A stretch of DNA of 53,966 nt from assembly GCA_947589415.1 (NCBI GenBank), contig CANQBP010000013.1, forward strand, positions 1-53,966, read 5' to 3'. The notes below the pieces were generated by a model. The model saw nothing but the letters and a program-made list of their open reading frames with translations, did not search any database and had not been told where the DNA came from. Shown piece after piece: positions 7,703 through 14,812 of this stretch (position 1 is the stretch's first letter; every line of letters starts with the position of its first letter). A program made the position numbers and the translations under genes. The stretch is from an uncultured Clostridia bacterium. Its GTDB lineage: Bacteria; Bacillota; Clostridia; Oscillospirales; Acutalibacteraceae.

Positions 7703-8116
7703 TCATTCATATTCTGATCTGTCTGCCTGGCCGAATATATCAACGGGTACACCGAGCAGACTCATTATTTCCACATAACCGTCATATACTTCATCTCGTG
7801 AAAAACCGCCCGCTTCAAGTTCATCATCACTAAGACGGTTAAGTCTGCGGTAAAAATCCGATGAGAGTTCAATATATTTATCCGAATATTCCATATTGTC
7901 AAAAAGAATATCCTCCGCCTGACCTATTTTGCCCTCATTAACAAGCGAACACAATTCTAAATATATTTTGTCTGTTGAAGCTAACGAATCCGTGTCCTCA
8001 ATATTTCCGATTATTTCATATTTTATTTCTTCCTCATTTTTCCCGAATACGACATTTGCAATAAACCTTGTCATCATTTCAATTTGCCGCATCATCCAAT
8101 CATCTTGAAATCCCAT
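7703..8116 (-). CDS. DUF6483-like hypothetical protein
   Basis: A 137-residue acidic, soluble protein beginning MGFQDDWMMRQIEMMTRFIANVVFGKNEEE. This start is typical of DUF6483 proteins of Clostridia, as I recall the family. The remainder is helical, with TPR-like spacing (LCSLVNEGKIGQAEDILFDN) near residues 55-80. No catalytic motif is visible and its role is unknown. It is transcribed with the flavoprotein upstream, about 80 bp away, and ends just before the promoter of the proximal RNA. Confidence 0.75.
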   Translation of the reverse strand: MGFQDDWMMRQIEMMTRFIANVVFGKNEEEIKYEIIGNIEDTDSLASTDKIYLELCSLVNEGKIGQAEDILFDNMEYSDKYIELSSDFYRRLNRLSDDELEAGGFSRDEVYDGYVEIMSLLGVPVDIFGQADRSEYE

Positions 8117-8194
8117 AATCTCCCTCCAATAGCTATACTCCGTACTTTTCCCGTAATCCCTTTTATGGCTGCTGTATTCATAATATACCGCAAT

Positions 8195-9424
8195 TTAACT
8201 TATTCCTGCAAGAATACCGGTAGAAAAAGCCGTCTGCAAATTAAACCCTCCCGTGTAGCAGTCCACGTCTATCACTTCCCCTGCAAAATACAATCCGCTG
8301 ACGAGCTTAGACTCCATAGTTTTAGGATTTATTTCTTTTGTATCCACCCCTCCGGAGGTTATAATCGCCTCCTCAATCGGTCTGAAACCCGTTACGGTTC
8401 TCGTCATGCATTTTAAAAGCCTTAGTATATACTTTCTTTCCAACTTTGTTATCTCACCGCAGCGTTTAGCTGCAGCTATCCCCGAAAGTTTAACAAAATC
8501 CTCAATAAGTGCTTTCGGCATCAGCTTTGCAAGAATATCCGCATACACTCCCGCCCCTGCCGCTGCAATCTCACGGATAAGTCTTTGATCCAATTTTTGT
8601 TCGGTCAAAGCCGGTTTCATATCTATTTCTACCCTGTATCTGCCGTTTTCCATATTTCTCATATGTGCCGAAGCACTCCTTGCCGTTGCACCGGAAAGCC
8701 CGTACCTTTTAAGCTCAATTTCCCCAAAGTCCGTATATATTATTTCATTTTTTTTCGTATCAATAACTTTTACGGCAACATTTTTAAGCAAAAGACCGTC
8801 CGCATCATAGCCGAAATGTTCTTTTGTTTCCAACGGTACAAGTGAGGGTCGAAGCGGTATTATTGTATGTCCTGCCTTTTGTGCAAAACGATAGCCGTCA
8901 CCGGTCGAACCCGTCAACGGGTAGGATTTTCCTCCCGTTGCTATTATAAGTTTGTTACACTCTCTTATACTCCCGTTTTCAAATATTACCCCTTTCACCT
9001 TTCCGTTGACCACGACTATATCCTCAGCACAATCATGTACTATCTTACAGCCCGCAATTTTCGCTCTTCTCTTTAGTGTTTCGACAATATCCGCCGCTTT
9101 ATCGGAAACCGGAAAAACACGACCCCCACGCTCGGTTTTAAGGGGGCAACCGTTTTCTTCAAAAAAATTCATCGTATCTTTCGGTGCAAAATTATTTAAA
9201 GCACTATACAGAAACTTTCCGTTGGTCGGTGTATTTTCGATAACTGTTTTCACATCGCAGTTATTTGTTACGTTACACCTGCCTTTTCCGGTTATATATA
9301 GCTTTTTTCCGATTTTGGGATTTTTTTCAATAATAACGGTTTCATGTCCGAGGTCAGCCGAAAAAATCCCCGCCATTATACCTGCGGCCCCTCCGCCGAT
9401 TATAATCGTATCAGCTGATGTCAA
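8195..9424 (-). CDS. BaiN/HI0933-family NAD(P)/FAD-dependent oxidoreductase
   Basis: A 409-residue flavoprotein of the HI0933/BaiN (YhiN) family. It has an N-terminal FAD-binding Rossmann motif (IIGGGAAGIMAG), then IEKNPKIGKKLYITGKGRCNVTN, ATGGKSYPLTGSTGDGY near 165-185, and a C-terminal FAGEVIDVDCYTGGFNLQ. BaiN from bile-acid-inducible operons has been linked to bile-acid double-bond reduction, but most family members have no known substrate and none is inferred here. The start is TTG at 9424 with GGGGAGG eight bases upstream, overlapping the stop of the RpiR gene as TTGA. The two are co-transcribed. Confidence 0.92.
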   Translation of the reverse strand: MTSADTIIIGGGAAGIMAGIFSADLGHETVIIEKNPKIGKKLYITGKGRCNVTNNCDVKTVIENTPTNGKFLYSALNNFAPKDTMNFFEENGCPLKTERGGRVFPVSDKAADIVETLKRRAKIAGCKIVHDCAEDIVVVNGKVKGVIFENGSIRECNKLIIATGGKSYPLTGSTGDGYRFAQKAGHTIIPLRPSLVPLETKEHFGYDADGLLLKNVAVKVIDTKKNEIIYTDFGEIELKRYGLSGATARSASAHMRNMENGRYRVEIDMKPALTEQKLDQRLIREIAAAGAGVYADILAKLMPKALIEDFVKLSGIAAAKRCGEITKLERKYILRLLKCMTRTVTGFRPIEEAIITSGGVDTKEINPKTMESKLVSGLYFAGEVIDVDCYTGGFNLQTAFSTGILAGIS

Positions 9425-10290
9425 GTCTTTTCCTCCCCGCTTTTATTTCGATATACGTCATATTCCTCCCATATTGATTCGAGCTTTCCGAACGTATTTT
9501 CAACTTCCGGGCCAAGCTCCAGTACCGTTGCAACAATAAGGGCATTGATAAGACTCAAAGGTGCGACCAATGAATCGACTACGGATGCCATATCACTTTT
9601 GGCTATAAGAACATAATCCGAAAGGCTGCACAACGGACTTGTCATACTGTCCGTGATAGCAATTACCTTTGCCCCCCGTCTATGTGCAAACGTCATAGCC
9701 TTTATGGCAGCATTTGAATATCTCGGAAAGCTGATTCCTATTATCACATCATTTTCATCTATACGAAAAAGTTTTTCATATATTTCCGTTTCCCCGTAAT
9801 TGTTTATCACTTTTACGTTTTCAAATATCAAAGAATAATAATAACCGAGGAATGATGCCAGTGCCGCCGCACTTCTCACGGCAAATATATAAATCGTTCT
9901 TGCATTTGCAATTGAAGTTACTGCTCTTGCAAAATCCTCCTTAGAGGTTTCCTCTATGGTTTTGCGTATTTTTTCCGTATCCTTATTCAAAACATTAGAG
10001 ATTATATCAGAAGTACCGATTCTGTTTTTTGTCACTTCAATGCGCTGGACGGAAGTTAGCTTATCACGTATCATTTCCTGCATTGCTTTCTGCATTTTAG
10101 GATATCCGTCATAGCCGAGTTCGGTCGCAAAACGTACAACGGTAGACTCACTGACGCCAACCGTTGTTCCGAGCTTCGATGCTGTCATAAAAGCCGCCTT
10201 GTCGTAATGCTCGGTTATGAAATTAGCTATCAGCTTCTGCCCCTTTGAAAACCCCGACATTCTGTCATTGATTTGTGTTAAAAGGTTCAT
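9421..10290 (-). CDS. MurR/RpiR family transcriptional regulator
   Basis: A 289-residue regulator with an N-terminal RpiR helix-turn-helix (about 1-75, including KLGTTVGVSESTVVRFATELGY). The C-terminal SIS sugar-phosphate-binding domain spans about 120-260 (IYIFAVRSAAALASFLGYYY; VIGISFPRYSNAAIKAM; VIAITDSMTSPL). Family members sense phosphosugars. AAGGGA lies before the ATG. A 34-residue membrane peptide is encoded just upstream and the flavoprotein just downstream, with overlapping stop and start. The regulated genes are not evident from context. Confidence 0.93.
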   Translation of the reverse strand: MNLLTQINDRMSGFSKGQKLIANFITEHYDKAAFMTASKLGTTVGVSESTVVRFATELGYDGYPKMQKAMQEMIRDKLTSVQRIEVTKNRIGTSDIISNVLNKDTEKIRKTIEETSKEDFARAVTSIANARTIYIFAVRSAAALASFLGYYYSLIFENVKVINNYGETEIYEKLFRIDENDVIIGISFPRYSNAAIKAMTFAHRRGAKVIAITDSMTSPLCSLSDYVLIAKSDMASVVDSLVAPLSLINALIVATVLELGPEVENTFGKLESIWEEYDVYRNKSGEEKT

Positions 10291-10313
10291 TTTATTCCCT
10301 TCTTTGTTTTAAT

Positions 10314-10418
10314 TTAAACACCCATTACATACATCAGTATTGAAAATACGCCCAACACCATAAGCAAACAAAGCACAATTGCTGTTATTCTTATTATCAA
10401 TTTACGTCTTTTAAACAC
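10314..10418 (-). CDS. 34-residue single-helix membrane peptide
   Basis: GTG at 10418 stands seven bases after a perfect AGGAGG. The 34 codons give MFKRRKLIIRITAIVLCLLM... ending FSILMYVMGV: a basic N-terminus (KRRK) then one hydrophobic helix to the end. The stop lies 23 bp before the RpiR gene, so it would be the first cistron of that operon. No homologue is recognised. The strong ribosome site and positive-inside topology argue that it is translated. Confidence 0.65.
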   Translation of the reverse strand: MFKRRKLIIRITAIVLCLLMVLGVFSILMYVMGV

Positions 10419-10559
10419 AATATAACCTCCTGTATCCCCAAGAATTATTTTCATATTCAATCTTATACCAACTCGTCAAAAAATGCAAGTAAACGGAAAA
10501 AATATTTCAGGAAAATTTCCCTTTTTTCCGCAATTACTTTTTAATAATCGGAAAGAATA

Positions 10560-10588
10560 TTGACAAATTGTACATTTTGTGGGATAAT
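10560..10588 (+). promoter_or_regulatory. Sigma-A promoter of the aconitase gene with palindromic operator candidates
   Basis: TTGACA (10560-10565), 17-bp spacer, GATAAT (10583-10588). An 18-bp imperfect palindrome centred on GTAC (10563-10580, two mismatched positions) overlaps the -35 and spacer. A second site, TTGT-N3-ACAA, lies at 10607-10617 near the start of the transcript. Both contain AATTGTAC. Confidence 0.75.
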
Positions 10589-10636
10589 ACAAGGGTATAA
10601 TGATAATTGTACGACAAATAAAAAGGGGGAAGGATC

Positions 10637-12577
10637 ATGGGCTTTACTATTGCTCAAAAAATCATCAAGGATCATCTGCTCAGCGGTGAAATGACCGTAG
10701 GCAGTGAGGTAGGTCTGAAAATTGATCAGACTCTTACACAAGACGCAACAGGAACTATGGCTTATCTTGAATTTGAGGCTATCGGTGTTCCGAGGGTTAA
10801 AACGGAAAAGAGCGTCGCTTATATCGACCATAATACTCTTCAAACAGGTTTTGAAAATGCGGACGACCATCGTTTCATTCAGTCTGTCTGTAAAAAACAC
10901 GGTATATATTTTTCAAGACCGGGTAACGGTATATGTCATCAAGTACATCTTGAGCGTTTCGGAAAACCCGGAAAGACTCTTATAGGTTCGGATAGTCATA
11001 CCCCCACGGGCGGCGGTATCGGTATGCTCGCTATCGGTGCGGGCGGACTTGACGTTGCAGTTGCTATGGGCGGCGGTGCGTATTACATATCAATGCCTAA
11101 AATGGTTCGTATAAACCTTACCGGCAAACTCCAACCATGGGTTTCTGCCAAAGATATTATTCTCGAAGTGCTGAGGATCATGTCTGTCAAGGGCGGTGTA
11201 GGCAAGATAATCGAATACGGCGGAGAGGGTGTTAAAACTCTTACCGTTCCCGAAAGGGCCACAATAACAAACATGGGTGCGGAGCTTGGCGCAACGACAT
11301 CAATTTTCCCGTCTGATGAGATAACACGTTCATTTATGAAAGCACAGGGACGTGAGCAGGATTGGACAGAACTTTCGGCAGATGCAGATGCAATATACGA
11401 TGAAACTATAAACATAAATCTTTCGGAACTTGTTCCTATGGCAGCTTGCCCCCACAGTCCCGATAATATAAAGACTATTGAAGAGATCGGCCCGCAGACC
11501 GTAGATCAGATATGCATAGGCTCATGCACAAATTCATCGTATCTTGACCTTATGCGTGTTGCTGCTATTCTTAAAGGCAAAACCGTTGCTCCCAATGTAA
11601 GTCTTGCTATTGCACCCGGTTCAAAACAGGTTTACAATATGCTCGCAAGAAACGGCGCTCTTGCCGATATAATCGAGGCAGGCGCAAGAATACTTGAATG
11701 TGCCTGCGGCCCGTGTATCGGTATGGGTCAGTCACCGAACAGCAAGGGTATATCTTTGCGTACATTCAACCGTAACTTTGAGGGACGTTCCGGCACACGT
11801 GACGGTCAGATTTATCTTGTAAGTCCCGAAACTGCTGCCGCTTCCGCGCTGACCGGCGTATTCACCGATCCCAGAACACTCGGTGATGCCGTAAATATCC
11901 CGCTTCCCGAAAAATTTGAATATAACGACAATATGATTATTGCTCCCGCTCCCGTTGAGGAAATGGACAACGTTGAAGTTCTTAGAGGGCCTAACATAAA
12001 GCCCTATCCCAAAACAGCACCTCTTACAGATAATATTGATGTTCCGTGTTCTCTGAAGGTGGGCGATAATATAACTACTGACCACATCATGCCTGCGGGC
12101 GCAAAAATACTTCCGCTGCGTTCTAACATTCCCGCTATATCGGAACATTGTTTTACGGTATGCGATAAGGAATTTCCTGCCCGTGCAAAAGCACTCGGCA
12201 GCAGTATAATTGTTGGCGGCGTAAACTACGGACAGGGTTCTTCACGTGAACACGCTGCTCTTGCTCCGCTTTATCTCGGAGTTAAGGCTGTTGTTGTTAA
12301 GTCATTCGCCCGTATTCATAGAGCAAATCTTATCAATGCGGGAATATTGCCTCTTACCTTCGTCAATGAAGCCGATTACGATGCAATAAATCAAGGTGAT
12401 GAGCTTTCTATTCCTAATGTGCGTCAGCTTATTTCCGACGGAAAGGAAGATCTTGTCATTGTAAACAAGGCAAACGGAAAAGAAATTCCGGTCAAGTGTG
12501 AGCTTTCGGACAGAACAAGGGATATTATACTTGCAGGCGGTCTGCTTGATTACACGAGAAATACAAACAGCAACTGA
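10637..12577 (+). CDS. acn: Aconitate hydratase
   Basis: Aconitase isomerises citrate to isocitrate via cis-aconitate using a [4Fe-4S] cluster. The 646-residue protein has the short, roughly 640-residue domain order found in Clostridia and related bacteria. The cluster cysteines are visible: Cys297 in SCTNSS, then Cys357 and Cys360 in CACGPCIGMG. Substrate-binding stretches include GSDSHTPTGGG, RTFNRNFEGRSG, and, in the swivelling C-terminal domain, GVNYGQGSSREHAAL. The ATG at 10637 follows GGGGGAAGG. The isocitrate dehydrogenase gene follows on the same strand. No citrate synthase is present in the window. Confidence 0.96.
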   Translation: MGFTIAQKIIKDHLLSGEMTVGSEVGLKIDQTLTQDATGTMAYLEFEAIGVPRVKTEKSVAYIDHNTLQTGFENADDHRFIQSVCKKHGIYFSRPGNGICHQVHLERFGKPGKTLIGSDSHTPTGGGIGMLAIGAGGLDVAVAMGGGAYYISMPKMVRINLTGKLQPWVSAKDIILEVLRIMSVKGGVGKIIEYGGEGVKTLTVPERATITNMGAELGATTSIFPSDEITRSFMKAQGREQDWTELSADADAIYDETININLSELVPMAACPHSPDNIKTIEEIGPQTVDQICIGSCTNSSYLDLMRVAAILKGKTVAPNVSLAIAPGSKQVYNMLARNGALADIIEAGARILECACGPCIGMGQSPNSKGISLRTFNRNFEGRSGTRDGQIYLVSPETAAASALTGVFTDPRTLGDAVNIPLPEKFEYNDNMIIAPAPVEEMDNVEVLRGPNIKPYPKTAPLTDNIDVPCSLKVGDNITTDHIMPAGAKILPLRSNIPAISEHCFTVCDKEFPARAKALGSSIIVGGVNYGQGSSREHAALAPLYLGVKAVVVKSFARIHRANLINAGILPLTFVNEADYDAINQGDELSIPNVRQLISDGKEDLVIVNKANGKEIPVKCELSDRTRDIILAGGLLDYTRNTNSN

Positions 12578-12637
12578 TAATTTCGGTTTGCGGTAAAACG
12601 AGCTTACGAAAATATGTAATTCAATGGGGAATTAGGT

Positions 12638-12668
12638 AATAAGAGCGGTTTTCGCTGTTGCTTTTATT
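12638..12668 (+). terminator. Possible hairpin terminator after aconitase
   Basis: AATAAGAGC pairs with GCTTTTATT and AGCG with CGCT inside, followed by a modest T-rich run (TTTTATTGATTTT). It might attenuate rather than fully separate acn from icd. Confidence 0.45.
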
Positions 12669-12779
12669 GATTTTACTATCTGTTTATAAGGTATGTATCA
12701 TCGGATAATTGCAGCCTGCACACCGCCTGTCCTCGTTCCCCGTTTTATTTTATATAATTACCGAAAGGAAAGATGTAAA

Positions 12780-13997
12780 ATGTCAAAAATTCAAATGACC
12801 ACACCACTCGTTGAGATGGACGGAGATGAAATGACCAGAATTATCTGGAAAATGATTAAAGATAAGCTGATTCTCCCCTATGTTGACCTCAAGACGGAAT
12901 ATTATGACCTCGGTCTTGAAAACAGAGAAAAAACCAAGGATAAGGTAACAACCGATTCGGCCGAGGCTACAAAGAAATATGGTGTTGCCGTTAAATGTGC
13001 TACAATAACACCCAATGCCGAACGTGTAAAAGAATATAACCTCACCCAGATGTGGAAATCTCCTAACGGCACTATACGTGCAATTCTTGACGGTACTGTT
13101 TTCAGAACTCCTATACTCGTTAAGGGTATTACACCGTATATTTCTACATGGAGAAAACCTATTACTATCGCACGTCACGCATACGGTGATGTATATAAAA
13201 ATACCGAAATGGTTGTATCCGACGGCAGCAAAGCCGAGCTTGTCGTTACAGACAGTGAAGGAAACGAAACCCGTCAGCTTATCCATGAATTTAAAGGTTC
13301 GGACGGTATTATACAGGGACTCCATAATATAGACAAGAGCATAGGCAGTTTTGCAAGAGCTTGCTTTAACTTTGCACTTGATTCTAAAAAGGATTTGTGG
13401 TTTGCTACAAAAGATACCATTTCAAAGAAATACGATCATCGTTTCAAAGATATTTTCAACGAAATTTTTGAAAACGAATATAAAGAAAAGTTTGAAAATG
13501 CCGGAATTGAATATTTCTATACGCTTATTGATGATGCGGTTGCCCGTGTTGTACGTTCCGAGGGCGGATATATCTGGGCCTGCAAGAATTACGACGGCGA
13601 TGTTATGTCCGACATGGTTGCGACTGCATTCGGATCACTTGCAATGATGACATCCGTACTTGTTTCACCTGACGGAATATACGAATATGAAGCTGCACAC
13701 GGAACCGTACAGCGTCATTACTACAAATATCTGAAAGGCGAAACTACTTCTACAAACTCCGTTGCAACACTCTTTGCATGGACAGGCGCACTGCGTAAAA
13801 GAGGTGAGCTTGACGGCAACAGTGAGCTTTCCGCATTTGCCGATAAGCTGGAAAAAGCTACAATAGATACCATTGAGGACGGTATTATGACGGGCGACCT
13901 TTATCTGCTTTCAACTCTTGAAAATAAGAAAAAGGTTGACAGTGAAACTTTCCTTGACGAAATCAATAACAGGCTTGAAAAATTGATGAATGCCTAA
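12780..13997 (+). CDS. icd: NADP-dependent isocitrate dehydrogenase (eukaryote-like type)
   Basis: A 405-residue enzyme that decarboxylates isocitrate to 2-oxoglutarate with NADP. The N-terminus [23 protein letters not shown], the [17 protein letters not shown] substrate loop and the [25 protein letters not shown] metal/substrate region match the eukaryote-like homodimeric class, not the E. coli Icd class. [10 protein letters not shown] belongs to the coenzyme site. I chose the ATG at 12780 behind AAAGGAAAG. The frame extends to 12693 but that extension has no family resemblance or ribosome site. With aconitase it would supply 2-oxoglutarate for glutamate synthesis, the usual role of such a partial pathway in anaerobes (inference). 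Confidence 0.96.
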   Translation: MSKIQMTTPLVEMDGDEMTRIIWKMIKDKLILPYVDLKTEYYDLGLENREKTKDKVTTDSAEATKKYGVAVKCATITPNAERVKEYNLTQMWKSPNGTIRAILDGTVFRTPILVKGITPYISTWRKPITIARHAYGDVYKNTEMVVSDGSKAELVVTDSEGNETRQLIHEFKGSDGIIQGLHNIDKSIGSFARACFNFALDSKKDLWFATKDTISKKYDHRFKDIFNEIFENEYKEKFENAGIEYFYTLIDDAVARVVRSEGGYIWACKNYDGDVMSDMVATAFGSLAMMTSVLVSPDGIYEYEAAHGTVQRHYYKYLKGETTSTNSVATLFAWTGALRKRGELDGNSELSAFADKLEKATIDTIEDGIMTGDLYLLSTLENKKKVDSETFLDEINNRLEKLMNA

Positions 13998-14110
13998 ACT
14001 GATATATCAGGTTCGACTTGAAATTACACATTTCAATGAGCTGCTTTTGATTTTGTTTTAAAGATGTATTATCTTTTCATTTCCGGTAATACTTATCTTG
14101 AGGTGTTTAT

Positions 14111-14287
14111 ATGGATACAAGAGATTTACCGCTCGGTTTCGGAATGGCTCTTGCACAAAATGAGCCTGCTATGAAAAAGTTTGAATCCCTTTCGGAAAAT
14201 GAAAAAATGTCATTTGTAGAAAAAACTCATTCGGTAAATTCCAAGTCGGAAATGCAGTCACTTGTTGAAAGTCTTGTAAGCGGCTGA
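14111..14287 (+). CDS. 58-residue conserved-type small protein
   Basis: ATG at 14111 follows GAGGTG with good spacing. The 58 codons begin MDTRDLPLGFGMALAQNEPAM and continue with a charged helical stretch (SLSENEKMSFVEKTHSVNSK) to SLVSG. I recall many small clostridial proteins with this GFGMALAQN start and a LSxxEKxxxxxxxHxVxSKxEM pattern, none with a known function. It is soluble, with no cysteines. A strong terminator follows 64 bp after the stop. Confidence 0.75.
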   Translation: MDTRDLPLGFGMALAQNEPAMKKFESLSENEKMSFVEKTHSVNSKSEMQSLVESLVSG

Positions 14288-14350
14288 TTATGCTGATAAA
14301 ATATCCGCAGTTCAAATTATCAAAAATGATAAATGCACAACGGAAAAGTA

Positions 14351-14391
14351 CTCCCTTACGGTTTAACGTCAACTGCCGTAAGGGAGATTTT
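14351..14391 (+). terminator. Intrinsic terminator
   Basis: CTCCCTTACGG pairs perfectly with CCGTAAGGGAG, followed by ATTTTTAT. It ends the transcript carrying the 58-aa gene. Confidence 0.88.
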
Positions 14392-14395
14392 TATA

Positions 14396-14614
14396 TCAAT
14401 TTTTGTTTTTACGACTTACCTCGTTTTTCTTCCAATTATCAAGAATTTCATTGTATTCACAATACTTATACGGTCTTATCGGTCTTTCAAACGGGGGTGT
14501 AGAAAAATGAAGTAAAAGACATTTTCCGATATTACGATAATTTTCCGCATAATCAAATCCGATCAGTTCGCCGTTCCTTATCCTCTTCTTTATTGTATTG
14601 TGGTATGAATACAT
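14396..14614 (-). CDS. 72-residue conserved-type small protein
   Basis: The product starts MYSYHNTIKKRIRNGEL and contains NIGKCLLLHFSTPPFERPIRPYKYCEYNEIL. I recognise this arrangement from short uncharacterised proteins of Clostridia; no function is known to me. GGAGG lies about ten bases before the ATG. The tail is basic (KKNEVSRKNKN). There is no signal or membrane helix. It converges with the 58-aa gene across the terminator at 14351-14391. Confidence 0.7.
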   Translation of the reverse strand: MYSYHNTIKKRIRNGELIGFDYAENYRNIGKCLLLHFSTPPFERPIRPYKYCEYNEILDNWKKNEVSRKNKN

Positions 14615-14765
14615 ATCAGCCTATCCTCCAGTTTCCTATAAAGTCACATTATAAATATTTCCGTTCGGATCTCTATATATCCGCAAAACCATGAAAAAGT
14701 TTTAGATTATTATTTTTAATTCCGTAATAACGGATTTCATTATAATATAATGCCAGAATAATGCC

Positions 14766-14802
14766 AAAGGCATGAGTGATATTTAAACACCCACGCCTTT
14801 TT
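14766..14802 (-). terminator. Possible terminator of the sbcDC operon
   Basis: An interrupted stem (AAAGGC.TGAGTG with CACCCA.GCCTTT, two mismatches) lies 11 bases past the sbcC stop. The T run is short on the minus strand and better on the plus strand. Confidence 0.4.
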
Positions 14803-14812
14803 AAATGACAAT

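Noticed and set aside
14018-14036. Perfect stem TTGAAAT/ATTTCAA after icd as a terminator
   Set aside because: No T run follows on either strand and the stem is A/T-only.
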